This document shows positions 1-9,292 of a stretch of DNA of 64,000 nucleotides, piece by piece (position 1 is the stretch's first letter; each line of letters begins with the position of its first letter). Under the pieces are notes generated by a model. The model ran no database searches, had not been told where the DNA came from, and saw only the letters and a list, made by a program, of their open reading frames with translations. The position numbers were made by a program, and so were the translations under genes. The DNA is from Chryseobacterium arachidis (GTDB lineage Bacteria; Bacteroidota; Bacteroidia; Flavobacteriales; Weeksellaceae), in contig NZ_FQUT01000014.1 in NCBI RefSeq assembly GCF_900129245.1, positions 1-64,000 on the forward strand, written 5' to 3'.

Positions 1-140
1 CTCCTTTGTTCAAGACTTTTTACATCAGATTTACTTTCAACACTAAAATAGCAACCACAATCTTTGCACTTATATCTTTGTAAGCCTCTTGTAAATCCAG
101 CTTTAACCTTATTCTCTGATTGACATTTATAACATTTCAT
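1..140 (-). CDS. IS1-like transposase, N-terminal part (cut by window edge)
   Basis: Reading leftward from the ATG at 138-140, 46 codons are visible before the window ends. They form a zinc ribbon with cysteine pairs at residues 3/6 and 25/28, followed by an aromatic and basic stretch. This is the DNA-binding head seen in IS1-type InsA/transposase proteins. The catalytic part lies outside the window, so family and intactness cannot be judged. A non-transposase zinc-ribbon protein is possible. Confidence 0.5.
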   Translation of the reverse strand, partial: MKCYKCQSENKVKAGFTRGLQRYKCKDCGCYFSVESKSDVKSLEQR

Positions 141-323
141 AAAACTAATTTATGAAATATATTTTAATTTAACAATACCAAATATTTAAATAAATTATTA
201 AAAAATTTAATACGTCGCGTTTTGACGTAATGATCAAATAGATTTGTTATAGAAATTAGAAAGCAATTAATTAAAAGTGGATCTAATTAAATATCAACAA
301 TCAAATATTATAAACAAAATCTT

Positions 324-1898
324 ATGAGCATTCCAATTAGCGAAGTTGAGTATCTATACACAAATGATGTTTTAGTAGAAGATATTCTTAAAAGAACTGA
401 TTTAAGATCAGGAATTGATTTAAATTACAGAGAAACTACTGTGTGGTACGATAATAATCCAATACTTCCAACAACTGTATTAGATGGGATTATTTATCGA
501 AAGTTTGGAGACAAGTATTATAAACTTCAATTTTCCGAATCATTAGATGCCCGATGGTTTGGGCTTTTAAATGATACTGATGGTTGGGCAGCTCTCACTA
601 AAGGTGTAGATATGGCGCAAAAATTACATGTTCCTTTATATATACCTTCAGGAAACTATTCTCTGTCTAAACCATTGATGCTTCCAAACAATATTGAAAT
701 TATAGGAGATGGCACTGATAAAACGTGGATCAATAATGGCTGGACTCCTGTAGAGGGAGGAATAATGCTTAAAAATGCAGATTCTTATCCTTCTCATATC
801 AAACTAAAAAATATGTCTTTCAATGGGGCACTGGTTAATCAGTGGTTTGATGTAAATTCCTCGGACCCTAGTGGTTACCAATCTTCTTTTGAATTTGAAA
901 ATGTTAATATCCATAATATTCATGAAGGTAAAGGCTTTGTGTGCCATATTCCTTTTCTAGTCAATATTTTTAAAAATGTAAATTTTTATGATGTTGCTTC
1001 TTCCATTGAATTAATTGGAGGAACTAGTAATTTAAACTCTTTCTACAATTGTAATTTTAGTGGTAGAAAAATGCTGTTTATCAAAAACCAAAGTGAAGCC
1101 AATACATTTTATTCGTGCAGATCTGAAGGAGGTGGTATATCGGGAAGTACAGATGCAACTATTGAAGTTGAAAATGCAACCAACCTTAAATTCATTGGGT
1201 GTTATTTTGAAAACACCATGGCCAACTTATTGAAAGAAATACAATCACGAAATGGAGTTACTTTCGACGATTGTCATTTTACGGGCTCAGAAACTGGACC
1301 ATGGGCAGATTTTCACTTTTTATCAGATGGTATCATAAATTTTATAAATCCTTACTTCGGAGAAGCAAATGGTATCGTATCTAAATTCACATTAAATGGA
1401 AATCTTCAAAATGGATTTCAAAAAAGAACTTTAGGGCAGCATTCCACACAAATTCTAGAAAACAGCTCTCATAGAACAGACTTCCTTATCACAGATAAAG
1501 AACTTACCGTTAATACCAATAAGTTAAAAATATTTAGTATAAAAATACCCAGTGATGATGTCGTAGCAGTAAATTTTAAGCAGATCAGCGGAAAAATAAA
1601 AATTGATTCTTATACTCTTACTAACGGAGGATTTCCATTTAGTGATTCTTATGAAATAGATATTTTATTACCATATCAGAGTGGATATGCCATCAATTTT
1701 CACAAACAGATTAAAGAGATTTATCATACTTTATTTACTGCAGATGTAGAAATAGAAACCAATAATGATATTGTTAATGTATTTGTAAATATGAATTATC
1801 CAACCTATCTTGATATAATAAAATCTTTATGTACCATAAAAGTTGAGCTGAATAAAAATACCACCACCGGTTATAAAGATCTTGAAATTTTAATATAA
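324..1898 (+). CDS. Right-handed beta-helix (pectate-lyase-3-like) protein
   Basis: 524 aa. After about 80 residues of head region comes DGWAALTKGVDMAQ and then YIPSGNYSLSKPL, the start pattern of the pectate-lyase-3/tailspike beta-helix fold. Short repeating strands rich in N, F and C follow (FENVNIHN, FKNVNFYD, FYNCNFSG, FIGCYFEN). The last ~130 residues look like a separate beta domain. No signal peptide is evident, which fits a phage-tail or glycan-binding protein as well as an enzyme. No catalytic residues can be assigned. It lies alone and ends at a clear terminator. Confidence 0.6.
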   Translation: MSIPISEVEYLYTNDVLVEDILKRTDLRSGIDLNYRETTVWYDNNPILPTTVLDGIIYRKFGDKYYKLQFSESLDARWFGLLNDTDGWAALTKGVDMAQKLHVPLYIPSGNYSLSKPLMLPNNIEIIGDGTDKTWINNGWTPVEGGIMLKNADSYPSHIKLKNMSFNGALVNQWFDVNSSDPSGYQSSFEFENVNIHNIHEGKGFVCHIPFLVNIFKNVNFYDVASSIELIGGTSNLNSFYNCNFSGRKMLFIKNQSEANTFYSCRSEGGGISGSTDATIEVENATNLKFIGCYFENTMANLLKEIQSRNGVTFDDCHFTGSETGPWADFHFLSDGIINFINPYFGEANGIVSKFTLNGNLQNGFQKRTLGQHSTQILENSSHRTDFLITDKELTVNTNKLKIFSIKIPSDDVVAVNFKQISGKIKIDSYTLTNGGFPFSDSYEIDILLPYQSGYAINFHKQIKEIYHTLFTADVEIETNNDIVNVFVNMNYPTYLDIIKSLCTIKVELNKNTTTGYKDLEILI

Positions 1899-1914
1899 AG
1901 CATTTTATAAAAGA

Positions 1915-1943
1915 AATGGGGAACAAAAAGTTTGCTCCCCATT
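1915..1943. terminator. Bidirectional hairpin terminator
   Basis: AATGGGGAACAAA pairs with TTTGCTCCCCATT (one mismatch) around a 3-nt loop and is followed by TTTTAATT. It sits between the beta-helix gene and the convergent GLPGLI gene and can serve both. Confidence 0.7.
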
Positions 1944-1987
1944 TTAATTATTTTTTATATTTCATCCTTTTTATCTGCTTGTTTTAT

Positions 1988-2827
1988 TTATTGCAGTTCT
2001 ATCGGATTACTGTTTTTCTTTGCTTCTTCTTTCACTCTCTCTTCCATTCTCTTTCTCATATCACCAGGATTTCCGCCGCCTCCACCCGGACGCCCTACTC
2101 TCACTGGAGCCGAAATTCCTCCGCCACCACCTTGGTTCATGAACGCCATCGGATCTTCCTGAAATTTTTTCTGCTGTTTCACATAATCTCCTCTTTTTAC
2201 CTTAATGGTATTTCCGAATTGGTTTAAAGTCGGGAAATCAGCAATTTTATAATTTTTCATTAAATCAAAAGAATATTCGCCTTGAGCATCCTCCGCCTTC
2301 ACAATAAGCCCCGGAAGCCCGCTGAATTTGTATGGTCCATCCTGATAAGGCAAATCTGTGGTAAACCAAGCCGTCCATTTTCTTCCCGCAAAATCCGCCT
2401 CTGCTTTCTGAACTTTATATTCCCCGATTTTAGTGGTTTCAGAAGAAATTTTCCAATTAATCGGTCTGTCTTCCTCGTAAGTATAAATATCTCTTCCAAT
2501 ACGATCCTTAAAAATCGTTTTTTGATTTTTCTTATCCTTTTCGATAGAATAATTGATGATCGATCTTAAGCTCTGCATTTGATCCCTGTTAAAACCTCTG
2601 GCCCCTCCACTTTGGAAATTAGCCTGCATTACAGAATCTCTTTTGATTCTGTTTTCAGAATAAAAAACAGATTTTTCAGGAGAAATATCCAAATAGGCAT
2701 TTTCCGTTTTAACATCATTTTTATCAGATGCATCCGGCTTCATAGTAACCTGATACACAAATCTGTTCGTCTGTGCAAAGGCCGTCTGCATGAATAAAGC
2801 TAAAGCAATAAATCCCAATTTTTTCAT
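1988..2827 (-). CDS. GLPGLI family protein
   Basis: 279 aa with an N-terminal signal peptide ending near AFAQ (residues 1-18). The diagnostic SGLPGLIVKAED motif lies near residue 170 inside a mostly beta domain, preceded by WFTTDLPYQDGPYKF. GLPGLI proteins are a Bacteroidetes family of exported proteins of unknown biochemical role. The C-terminal ~60 residues are Gly/Pro/Arg rich (GGGGG runs), an unusual low-complexity tail. It is transcribed alone and converges on the upstream beta-helix gene. Confidence 0.85.
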   Translation of the reverse strand: MKKLGFIALALFMQTAFAQTNRFVYQVTMKPDASDKNDVKTENAYLDISPEKSVFYSENRIKRDSVMQANFQSGGARGFNRDQMQSLRSIINYSIEKDKKNQKTIFKDRIGRDIYTYEEDRPINWKISSETTKIGEYKVQKAEADFAGRKWTAWFTTDLPYQDGPYKFSGLPGLIVKAEDAQGEYSFDLMKNYKIADFPTLNQFGNTIKVKRGDYVKQQKKFQEDPMAFMNQGGGGGISAPVRVGRPGGGGGNPGDMRKRMEERVKEEAKKNSNPIELQ

Positions 2828-3076
2828 TATATAATATTTTTATTTTAAACATCTAAATTAATCCTATCATGAGGTTTCGATTTAAAACAACACAAAAAAA
2901 CCAGATAATTGTTGTCTCATCGTTAATTTTATTTTATAGATAGAAAATAAGGTTTAAAGTTAAATCAAAAACACAATGGCAGGGTTCAAGACTAAAAATT
3001 TATATGTTTTTAACATGAGATCAATGAAAAAAATACACCTATTAAGAACAGAATCATTAAAATAGATATCTTCGAT

Positions 3077-3107
3077 TTGAGATTGCGGAAATTAGTTCGT
3101 ATTTTTG
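3077..3107 (+). promoter_or_regulatory. Bacteroidetes-type promoter of the suf operon
   Basis: TTG at 3077-3079 and TATTTTTG at 3100-3107 are 20 nt apart, matching the Bacteroidetes -33/-7 consensus (TTG, N19-20, TAnnTTTG). It lies about 30 nt before the SufA-type gene. The rest of the 2828-3135 gap holds nothing recognisable. Confidence 0.6.
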
Positions 3108-3135
3108 CATCATTAAATCATTCTAAATAAATACA

Positions 3136-3465
3136 ATGATAAAAGTATCAGATCAAGCAAAAGCAAAAGCCATCCAGCTGATGACAGAAGATGGTTTTAA
3201 GCCTTTTGAAGACTATATAAGAGTTGGGGTGAAAAGCGGAGGATGCTCTGGTTTAGAATATGTTTTGAAGTTTGACAACGAAAAGACAGACTCTGATCAA
3301 ATTTTTGAAGACAATGATATCAAAATTGTTGTAGATAAAAAATCAATCCTCTATTTAGCAGGAACCACTCTTGAATATTCAGGAGGTTTAAACGGAAAAG
3401 GATTTGTTTTTAACAATCCTAACGCATCCAGAACTTGCGGATGTGGTGAAAGTTTTTCTTTGTAA
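3136..3465 (+). CDS. sufA: A-type iron-sulfur carrier (IscA/SufA/ErpA family)
   Basis: 109 aa, the normal length for A-type carriers. The three cluster-binding cysteines are present: C37 in SGGCSG and C101/C103 in TCGCG near the C-terminus. These proteins receive Fe-S clusters from the SufBCD scaffold and pass them to apo-enzymes in the cytoplasm. It is the first gene of the SUF operon, directly downstream of a good promoter, with sufB 85 bp further on. The choice between SufA, IscA and ErpA is by operon context only. Confidence 0.85.
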   Translation: MIKVSDQAKAKAIQLMTEDGFKPFEDYIRVGVKSGGCSGLEYVLKFDNEKTDSDQIFEDNDIKIVVDKKSILYLAGTTLEYSGGLNGKGFVFNNPNASRTCGCGESFSL

Positions 3466-3550
3466 GAAAAAGACATTGGATGCAGGTTTCAGATTTCGGG
3501 CAGTGCAGTTCAAATTTGAAATCTGTTTTCTAAAATCTTAAAAAAAAATA

Positions 3551-4999
3551 ATGAGTAAATATACTGAAGACGATCTAAGAGTCGATCTAGAAAATAAAAA
3601 ATATGAATTCGGCTGGGAAACAAAAATCGATTACGAAGATTTCCCGACGGGTTTAAATGAAGACATCGTCCGTGCAATTTCCGCTAAAAAAGAGGAACCT
3701 GAATGGATGACAGAATGGCGTTTGGAATCTTTCAGAATCTGGTTGAAAATGGTGGAGCCGGAATGGGCAAATATTAAATATGAAAAACCGGATTTTCAGG
3801 CAATTAAATATTATGCTGCTCCAAAGGCAAAACCAGAACTGGAAAGCTTAGACGAAGTAGATCCTGAATTATTGAAGACTTTTGAGAAATTAGGAATCAA
3901 TATCGAGGAACAAAAAAGACTTTCAGGAGTTGCTGTGGATATTGTAATAGATTCAGTTTCTGTGAAAACAACTTTCCAGGAAACTTTGATGGAAAAAGGA
4001 ATTATTTTCTGCTCTATCTCAGAAGCAATTAAAAACCACCCTGATCTGGTAAGAAAATACCTTGGAAAAGTAGTTCCGAGAGGAGATAACTTCTATGCAG
4101 CATTGAATTCCGCAGTATTTTCTGACGGAAGTTTCTGCTATATTCCAAAAGGCGTAAGATGTCCTATGGAATTATCTACGTATTTCCGTATCAATCAGGC
4201 AGGAACAGGTCAGTTTGAAAGAACGCTTGTGATTGCGGATGAAGGAAGTTATGTATCTTACTTGGAAGGTTGTACAGCACCATCAAGAGACGAAAACCAG
4301 CTTCATGCTGCCGTTGTTGAGCTAATCGCAATGGATAATGCTGAAATTAAATATTCAACCGTTCAAAACTGGTATCCAGGAAATGAAGAAGGAAAAGGTG
4401 GAGTTTTCAATTTCGTAACGAAAAGAGGACTTTGCGAAAGAAATGCAAAAATCTCATGGACACAGGTTGAAACAGGTTCTGCGGTAACATGGAAATATCC
4501 TTCTTGCATCTTGAAAGGAGATAATTCAATCGGTGAGTTCTACTCTATTGCTGTGACGAACAATCACCAGTATGCAGATACAGGAACAAAAATGATCCAC
4601 ATCGGAAAGAATACGAAATCAACAATTATTTCTAAAGGTATTTCTGCCGGAAAATCTCAAAATTCATACAGAGGTTTGGTAAAAGTAATGCCGACTGCAA
4701 AAGGAGCGAGAAACTTCTCTCAGTGCGATTCTTTGTTGATGGGTAATGAATGTGGAGCACACACTTTCCCTTACATCGAAATCAAAGATCCGACTGCTCA
4801 ATTGGAGCACGAAGCAACGACTTCGAAAATCGGGGAAGACCAGATTTTCTACTGCAACCAAAGAGGTATCGATACGGAAAGAGCCATCGCATTGATCGTA
4901 AACGGTTTCAGTAAAGAAGTTTTAAATAAATTACCGATGGAATTTGCTATTGAAGCTCAGAAATTATTGGAGATTTCTTTGGAAGGTTCTGTCGGATAG
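3551..4999 (+). CDS. sufB: Fe-S cluster scaffold protein SufB
   Basis: 482 aa, the usual size. Family landmarks include [29 protein letters not shown], the Cys-containing SQCDSLLMG and the C-terminal [17 protein letters not shown] block that supplies cluster-site residues. SufB forms the SufBC2D scaffold on which clusters are built. The stop codon lies 6 bp before the left inverted repeat of the GxxExxY unit, so the insertion separates sufB from sufC without damaging either. Confidence 0.97.
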   Translation: MSKYTEDDLRVDLENKKYEFGWETKIDYEDFPTGLNEDIVRAISAKKEEPEWMTEWRLESFRIWLKMVEPEWANIKYEKPDFQAIKYYAAPKAKPELESLDEVDPELLKTFEKLGINIEEQKRLSGVAVDIVIDSVSVKTTFQETLMEKGIIFCSISEAIKNHPDLVRKYLGKVVPRGDNFYAALNSAVFSDGSFCYIPKGVRCPMELSTYFRINQAGTGQFERTLVIADEGSYVSYLEGCTAPSRDENQLHAAVVELIAMDNAEIKYSTVQNWYPGNEEGKGGVFNFVTKRGLCERNAKISWTQVETGSAVTWKYPSCILKGDNSIGEFYSIAVTNNHQYADTGTKMIHIGKNTKSTIISKGISAGKSQNSYRGLVKVMPTAKGARNFSQCDSLLMGNECGAHTFPYIEIKDPTAQLEHEATTSKIGEDQIFYCNQRGIDTERAIALIVNGFSKEVLNKLPMEFAIEAQKLLEISLEGSVG

Positions 5000-5005
5000 A
5001 TTCAT

Positions 5006-5080
5006 TTTATCGCAAGGTTAGACTAAGATTTTTAGTCGCTTATTATTTATTTTTAAGATAAACAAAGGCGCTAAAGCTTA
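5006..5080 (+). repeat. Left terminal inverted repeat of GxxExxY unit
   Basis: Outer block 5006-5032 begins TTTATCGCAAGG; inner block 5055-5080 contains AACAAAGGCGCTAAAGC. Both blocks recur inverted at 5563-5637, with one substitution (GCTAAAGC versus GCTAACGC) in the inner one. Confidence 0.85.
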
Positions 5081-5102
5081 GAAAAGCAATACAAATTTTA
5101 AA

Positions 5103-5134
5103 TTGAATTCCTACAATTAACTTATGTATCTTTG
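5103..5134 (+). promoter_or_regulatory. Promoter of the GxxExxY gene
   Basis: TTG at 5103-5105 and TATCTTTG at 5127-5134 are separated by 21 nt and lie 15 nt before the ATG. The unit therefore appears to carry its own Bacteroidetes-type promoter. Confidence 0.55.
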
Positions 5135-5149
5135 CGGAAATTTACACAA

Positions 5150-5530
5150 ATGACTGAAAATGAAATTTCAAAAATTGTCTTTGAAAGTGGGTTAAAAATT
5201 CACAGAAAATTAGGAATAGGATTATATGAAAGCATTTACGAGGAATGTTTATTCTATGAATTGAAAAAAACGGGGATTAAAGTGGAAAGGCAAAAATCTC
5301 TTTCTATTCAATACGAAGAATTGTTACTTGAAAATGCTTTTAAAATGGATTTATTGATTGAAAGCAAAGTAGTTTTGGAAATTAAATCTATTGAAAATTT
5401 AACCAATTTTCATGCTGCACAATTAAAAAATTATTTAAGACTGGGAGATTATAAGTTAGGTATGCTTATTAATTTCAATTCTCAACTATTTAAAAATGGT
5501 GTCATGAGAATCGCAAACGGTCTCGATTAA
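5150..5530 (+). CDS. GxxExxY family protein
   Basis: 126 aa from the ATG at 5150; an upstream TTG in frame falls inside the -7 element and is not a credible start. The naming motif is GIGLYESIYEECL (about residues 25-37). The middle KMDLLIESKVVLEIKS resembles a PD-(D/E)XK nuclease core (D...E-x-K). The biological role of this family is unknown. It is enclosed by long inverted repeats within the suf operon, which suggests it travels with them. Confidence 0.85.
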   Translation: MTENEISKIVFESGLKIHRKLGIGLYESIYEECLFYELKKTGIKVERQKSLSIQYEELLLENAFKMDLLIESKVVLEIKSIENLTNFHAAQLKNYLRLGDYKLGMLINFNSQLFKNGVMRIANGLD

Positions 5531-5562
5531 TTTAGATATAAAAAGAAATAGTATTTCATTGA

Positions 5563-5637
5563 TAAGCGTTAGCGCCTTTGTTTATCTTAAAAAAGCAAAG
5601 GAGATTATAGAAAATCTTAGTCTAACCTTGCGATAAA
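5563..5637 (-). repeat. Right terminal inverted repeat of GxxExxY unit
   Basis: Inverted copy of 5006-5080: inner block 5563-5588 contains GCGCCTTTGTTTATCTT and outer block 5611-5637 ends CCTTGCGATAAA. Block lengths and the 22-bp spacer equal those of the left arm. Confidence 0.85.
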
Positions 5638-5646
5638 CTCAATTAT

Positions 5647-6393
5647 ATGTTAGAGATAAAAAACTTGCACGCCAAAATTGAAGACGGCGACAAAGAAATT
5701 TTAAAGGGAATCAATCTTGAAATAAAGCCGGGTGAAGTTCACGCGATTATGGGACCAAACGGAGCGGGAAAATCTACTCTTTCTTCTGTTATCGCAGGGA
5801 AAGAAGATTATGAAGTGACAGACGGAGAAATCATTTTCGGAGGTGAAAATATCATCGAAGATGCGCCTGAAGACAGAGCTCACAAAGGTATTTTCTTATC
5901 TTTCCAATATCCGGTGGAAATTCCGGGAGTTTCTGTAACCAACTTCATTAAAGCTGCAATGAATGAAAACAGAAAAGCAAACGGATTGGGAGAAATGCCT
6001 GCAAAAGAAATGTTGGCGTTAATCCGTGAGAAATCTGAGCAATTAGGTATCAAAAAAGATTTCCTTTCAAGATCACTGAACGAAGGTTTTTCGGGAGGAG
6101 AAAAGAAAAGAAATGAGATCTTCCAGATGATGATGCTTGATCCGAAATTGGCGATTCTTGATGAAACGGATTCAGGGTTAGACATTGACGCATTGAGAAT
6201 CGTTGCAGACGGTGTCAATGCATTTAAAAATGAAGGGAATGCAGTTCTTTTGATTACACACTATCAAAGATTGCTTAATTATATCCAACCTGACTTCGTT
6301 CACGTTCTGGCAAACGGAAAAATCATCAAAACGGGTGATAAATCTCTTGCTCTTGAACTGGAAGAAAAAGGTTACGACTGGCTTTTAAATTAA
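5647..6393 (+). CDS. sufC: SUF system ATPase SufC
   Basis: 248 aa ABC-type ATPase without a membrane partner. Walker A GPNGAGKS, signature LNEGFSGGEKKRNEI and Walker B LAILDETDSGLD are intact. SufC binds SufB and SufD and drives conformational change of the scaffold. Its ATG lies 9 bp after the right repeat of the GxxExxY unit, so its transcription depends either on read-through from the suf promoter across the insertion or on the unit's own promoter. Confidence 0.97.
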   Translation: MLEIKNLHAKIEDGDKEILKGINLEIKPGEVHAIMGPNGAGKSTLSSVIAGKEDYEVTDGEIIFGGENIIEDAPEDRAHKGIFLSFQYPVEIPGVSVTNFIKAAMNENRKANGLGEMPAKEMLALIREKSEQLGIKKDFLSRSLNEGFSGGEKKRNEIFQMMMLDPKLAILDETDSGLDIDALRIVADGVNAFKNEGNAVLLITHYQRLLNYIQPDFVHVLANGKIIKTGDKSLALELEEKGYDWLLN

Positions 6394-6469
6394 TTAAAAG
6401 ATTAAGGAATTCAGAGATTTAGATTGAATCTCTCGGTTTAACAATTTTAGCCAAACAAAAAAAGAAAAA

Positions 6470-7804
6470 ATGGTGCAAACCACAGATATACCAGTAATGG
6501 CATTAAAAGAACAGATTATAGAAAACCACAATGAATTTTTGGAGAGTCTTCGTCACAGATTTCTGGATGAAGATCGTAAAGCAGCTCTTCAAAGATTCGA
6601 AAAAGTTGGTTTTCCGACGAAAAAAGACGAAGAATATAAATATACCAACCTAAAGGAGATTACTGAAAAAGGATATAACTTTTTCCCGAAGGAAAGCCAC
6701 AATATCACCAAAGAGCAGTTGGACGAACTGCATTTGGGTGAAGAAAATTTTGACTGGATTACTTTCGTAAACGGTAAACTTCGCAAAGAATTATCAAAAG
6801 TTTCAATTGAAAATGTTGAGTTTCTTTCATTTAATTATGCTTTAAATGACGAGAAACACAGAGATGTTTTCGAAAAATATTTCAATACAATTGCGGCAGA
6901 CAAATCAGCTTTCACAAATTTGAATCAGGCTTATTGCAAGTATGGTTTCTTTTTGAAAGTTCCTAAAAATGTTGTGATTGAAAAACCAATTCACGTTTTC
7001 TATATTTCCCAGAATCAGGAAGAAAATACTTTCTATAATACGAGAAATTTATTAATTGTAGAAGAAGGTGCAAAGGTGGAAATCATTGAAAGTCACCACA
7101 ATTTCGACAGCACTTATGTACTGACAAATTCTGTAACAGAGATTTTCACATATCCGAATGCAAAAGCAGACTGGCATAAATTACAAAACGATAATGATAC
7201 TTCTTACTTAATTGACAATACTTTTGCAAAGCAGGAAAAAGACAGTTTAACGACTGTTAATACGTTCTCTTTCGGAGGTAAACTGGTAAGAAATAACTTA
7301 GATTTCATTCAAAACGGATCGAATATTAATTCATTCATGAACGGGATCACCATTATCGGAAAAGATCAGTTGGTAGATCACCACACGGCGGTTCACCACA
7401 ATCAGCCAAATTGTGAAAGTTATCAAAACTACAAAGGTATTTTCAGCGGAAAATCTCATGGCGTTTTCAACGGGAAAGTATTTGTAGATAAAATTGCTCA
7501 GAAAACGAATGCTTATCAGCAAAACAACAACGTTTTATTAAGTGAAGGCGCAACAATTGATACAAAACCACAATTAGAGATCTTTGCAGACGATGTGAAG
7601 TGTTCTCACGGTTGTACGGTTGGGCAATTGAATGAAGATGCGTTGTTCTATTTAAGAGCAAGAGGTATTTCTAAAAAAGAAGCTCAGGCATTGCTTTTAT
7701 ACGCATTTGCCAACGATGCGATGCAGAATATCGATATTGAGCCTTTAAAAGAGAAAATTTCAAAGCTTTTGGCAGAGAAACTAGAAGTTGATATAGAGTT
7801 CTAA
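6470..7804 (+). CDS. sufD: Fe-S cluster assembly protein SufD
   Basis: 444 aa. The C-terminal half has the SufBD beta-helix with KPQLEIFADDVKCSHGCT followed by EDALFYLRARGIS, the block shared with SufB. SufD completes the SufBC2D complex and is needed for iron delivery. It follows sufC by 76 bp and ends before a terminator, so the operon stops here; the usual sufS desulfurase gene is not next to it. Confidence 0.95.
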   Translation: MVQTTDIPVMALKEQIIENHNEFLESLRHRFLDEDRKAALQRFEKVGFPTKKDEEYKYTNLKEITEKGYNFFPKESHNITKEQLDELHLGEENFDWITFVNGKLRKELSKVSIENVEFLSFNYALNDEKHRDVFEKYFNTIAADKSAFTNLNQAYCKYGFFLKVPKNVVIEKPIHVFYISQNQEENTFYNTRNLLIVEEGAKVEIIESHHNFDSTYVLTNSVTEIFTYPNAKADWHKLQNDNDTSYLIDNTFAKQEKDSLTTVNTFSFGGKLVRNNLDFIQNGSNINSFMNGITIIGKDQLVDHHTAVHHNQPNCESYQNYKGIFSGKSHGVFNGKVFVDKIAQKTNAYQQNNNVLLSEGATIDTKPQLEIFADDVKCSHGCTVGQLNEDALFYLRARGISKKEAQALLLYAFANDAMQNIDIEPLKEKISKLLAEKLEVDIEF

Positions 7805-7827
7805 CAATATATAATTGATAATAAGTA

Positions 7828-7857
7828 AAGCTGTTTCAGAAATGAAGCGGCTTTTTT
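7828..7857 (+). terminator. suf operon terminator
   Basis: AAGCTGTTTC and GAAGCGGCTT form a 10-bp stem with G-T pairs around a 6-nt loop, followed by a run of T. It lies 24 bp after the sufD stop. Confidence 0.7.
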
Positions 7858-8026
7858 GTTTCTTTAGTTTTAGTAATTTTTAAACCAATTATTCATATTT
7901 AATGTATATGAATATCTATAGCATTAAAAAATGTGAATAATATTTTATTGATCCAGTCTCCGAACGAATTTTAAGAGAAAAACATTTAATAAAAAATTTT
8001 TACATTTACGGTAAAACACAAGCAAA

Positions 8027-8911
8027 ATGCTGATTAAAGTTTACGGAAGTGCCATTCATGGAGTTGCGGCACAGACCATTACAATCGAAGTAAATGTAGA
8101 TACAGGCGGAGTTGGCTATCATTTGGTAGGTCTTCCTGACAATGCCATTAAAGAAAGCAGCTACAGAATATCTGCAGCCCTTAAAAATGTGGGCTATAAA
8201 ATTCCGGGTAAGAAAATTACCATCAATATGGCTCCCGCAGACCTCAGGAAAGAAGGAGCCGCCTACGATTTAAGCATAGCCATTGGGATTCTTGCGGCTT
8301 CGGATCAGATTCTTGCCGAAAATATTCAGGATTATATTATTATGGGGGAGCTTTCTTTGGACGGAAGTTTACAGCCCATCCGGGGAGTTTTACCTATTGC
8401 CATTCAAGCTCGGGAAGAAGGTTTTAAAGGCATTATTTTACCCAAACAAAATACTCGGGAAGCCGCGATCGTTAATAATCTTGATGTATTTGCAGTAGAA
8501 AATATTAAAGAAGTGATCGATTTTTTTAATGAAGGAAAGCCACTCCAAAAAATAGTTTTGGACACCCGAAAAGAGTTTCAGGAAAAGATCAATGAGTTTC
8601 CGTTCGATTTTTCAGAAGTCAAGGGACAGGAAACAGCTAAAAGGGCAATGGAAGTTGCTGCCGCAGGCGGCCATAATATTATTCTCATTGGACCTCCCGG
8701 AAGCGGAAAAACAATGCTTGCTAAGAGAGTTCCAAGTATTTTACCGCCCCTTACTTTAAAAGAAGCTTTAGAAACCACCAAGATCCATTCTGTAGCCGGA
8801 AAGATGGGGACAGAGACTTCATTGATGACAGTAAGGCCTTTCCGGGCACCTCATCACACGATTTCAGATGTTGCACTTGTCGGCGGTGGTGTCAATTACA
8901 AAAGAAAATGA
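8027..8911 (+). pseudogene. comM: comM (yifB) 5' fragment, interrupted by transposon
   Basis: Residues 1-287 are ComM/YifB Mg-chelatase-like AAA ATPase: the N-terminal Lon-like domain, then Walker A GPPGSGKT and FRAPHHTISDVALVGGG. The transposon begins at 8890 and adds only a few foreign codons before the TGA at 8909-8911. Joining 8027-8889 to 20152-20824 restores an uninterrupted 511-aa ComM in frame. In other bacteria ComM is a branch-migration helicase that promotes integration during natural transformation. The fragment lacks Walker B and should be inactive. Confidence 0.95.
8885..8889 (+). repeat. Target-site duplication, left copy (GGTGG)
   Basis: GGTGG precedes the TGT that begins the element and is repeated at 20147-20151 after the closing ACA. 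Removing one copy plus 8890-20146 recreates the Val-Gly-Gly-Gly-Gly-Tyr-Pro stretch of ComM. Five base pairs is the Tn7-family duplication length. Confidence 0.92.
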
Positions 8912-8935
8912 TAATTTACAATACAAAATGATAAA
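8890..8935 (+). promoter_or_regulatory. Transposon left end with TnsB-site-like repeats
   Basis: After the terminal TGTCAATT, two 18-bp direct repeats lie 20 bp apart: ACAAAAGAAAATGATAAT (8898-8915) and ACAATACAAAATGATAAA (8918-8935). A weaker third may start at 8939. Nearly the same word occurs inverted at the right end, as expected for TnsB binding sites. Confidence 0.7.
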
Positions 8936-9292
8936 ATAACAAATAGAAGAAATGGCTGAAAATATTCTCCATCAAGAAATCTGCTTTTTAAAAATGAAAT
9001 GGTGAGTATACAGTTTTTAAATTATAATTTAGACAGGCTAAAACTTCTCAAAAGCCATTTAAAATATTAGAAATTTTTAGTAATTGTTGCCCACATATTT
9101 CCAAAAAATTTCAGCAATTTCGACACAAGCAAAAAAAGATGCATTTGCTATTCTCATGATTACAAACAAGTATAGATTCTATAATTTATTCATCTATGGT
9201 ATAAAGTATTGTTTTTTGAGATTCAATATTGTCATAGAGTTCTAATCTCCATTTCTACAATATAGTTCAATCTGTATCAAATTTTATATCAC
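8912..9292. other. Transposon left-end non-coding stretch
   Basis: About 380 bp of AT-rich DNA between the comM fragment's stop and the antitoxin remnant. Apart from the end repeats it holds only very short reading frames (17 codons at 8952 forward, 26 codons at 9077-9157 reverse) without recognisable family features. Confidence 0.5.

Larger units (their letters stand above)
5006..5637. mobile_element. 632-bp GxxExxY unit with 75-bp terminal inverted repeats, inside the suf operon
   Basis: Two 75-bp arms, 5006-5080 and 5563-5637, are inverted copies of each other: a 27-bp outer block and a 26-bp inner block are conserved and separated by 22 bp that differ. Between them sits one small gene with its own promoter. 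The symmetry and the clean junctions just after the sufB stop and 9 bp before the sufC start suggest a non-autonomous mobile or retrohomed unit. No clear target duplication is visible (TCA on both sides is possible). Confidence 0.65.

Noticed and set aside
1916-2227. Two short forward frames downstream of the beta-helix gene
   Set aside because: They begin in the terminator hairpin and run antisense to the GLPGLI gene.
8952-9005. 17-codon forward frame after the left end repeats
   Set aside because: Too short and unsupported; probably part of the end region.
9077-9157. 26-codon reverse frame near the transposon's left end
   Set aside because: No homologue recognised, no start signals, and it is short enough to be chance in AT-rich DNA.
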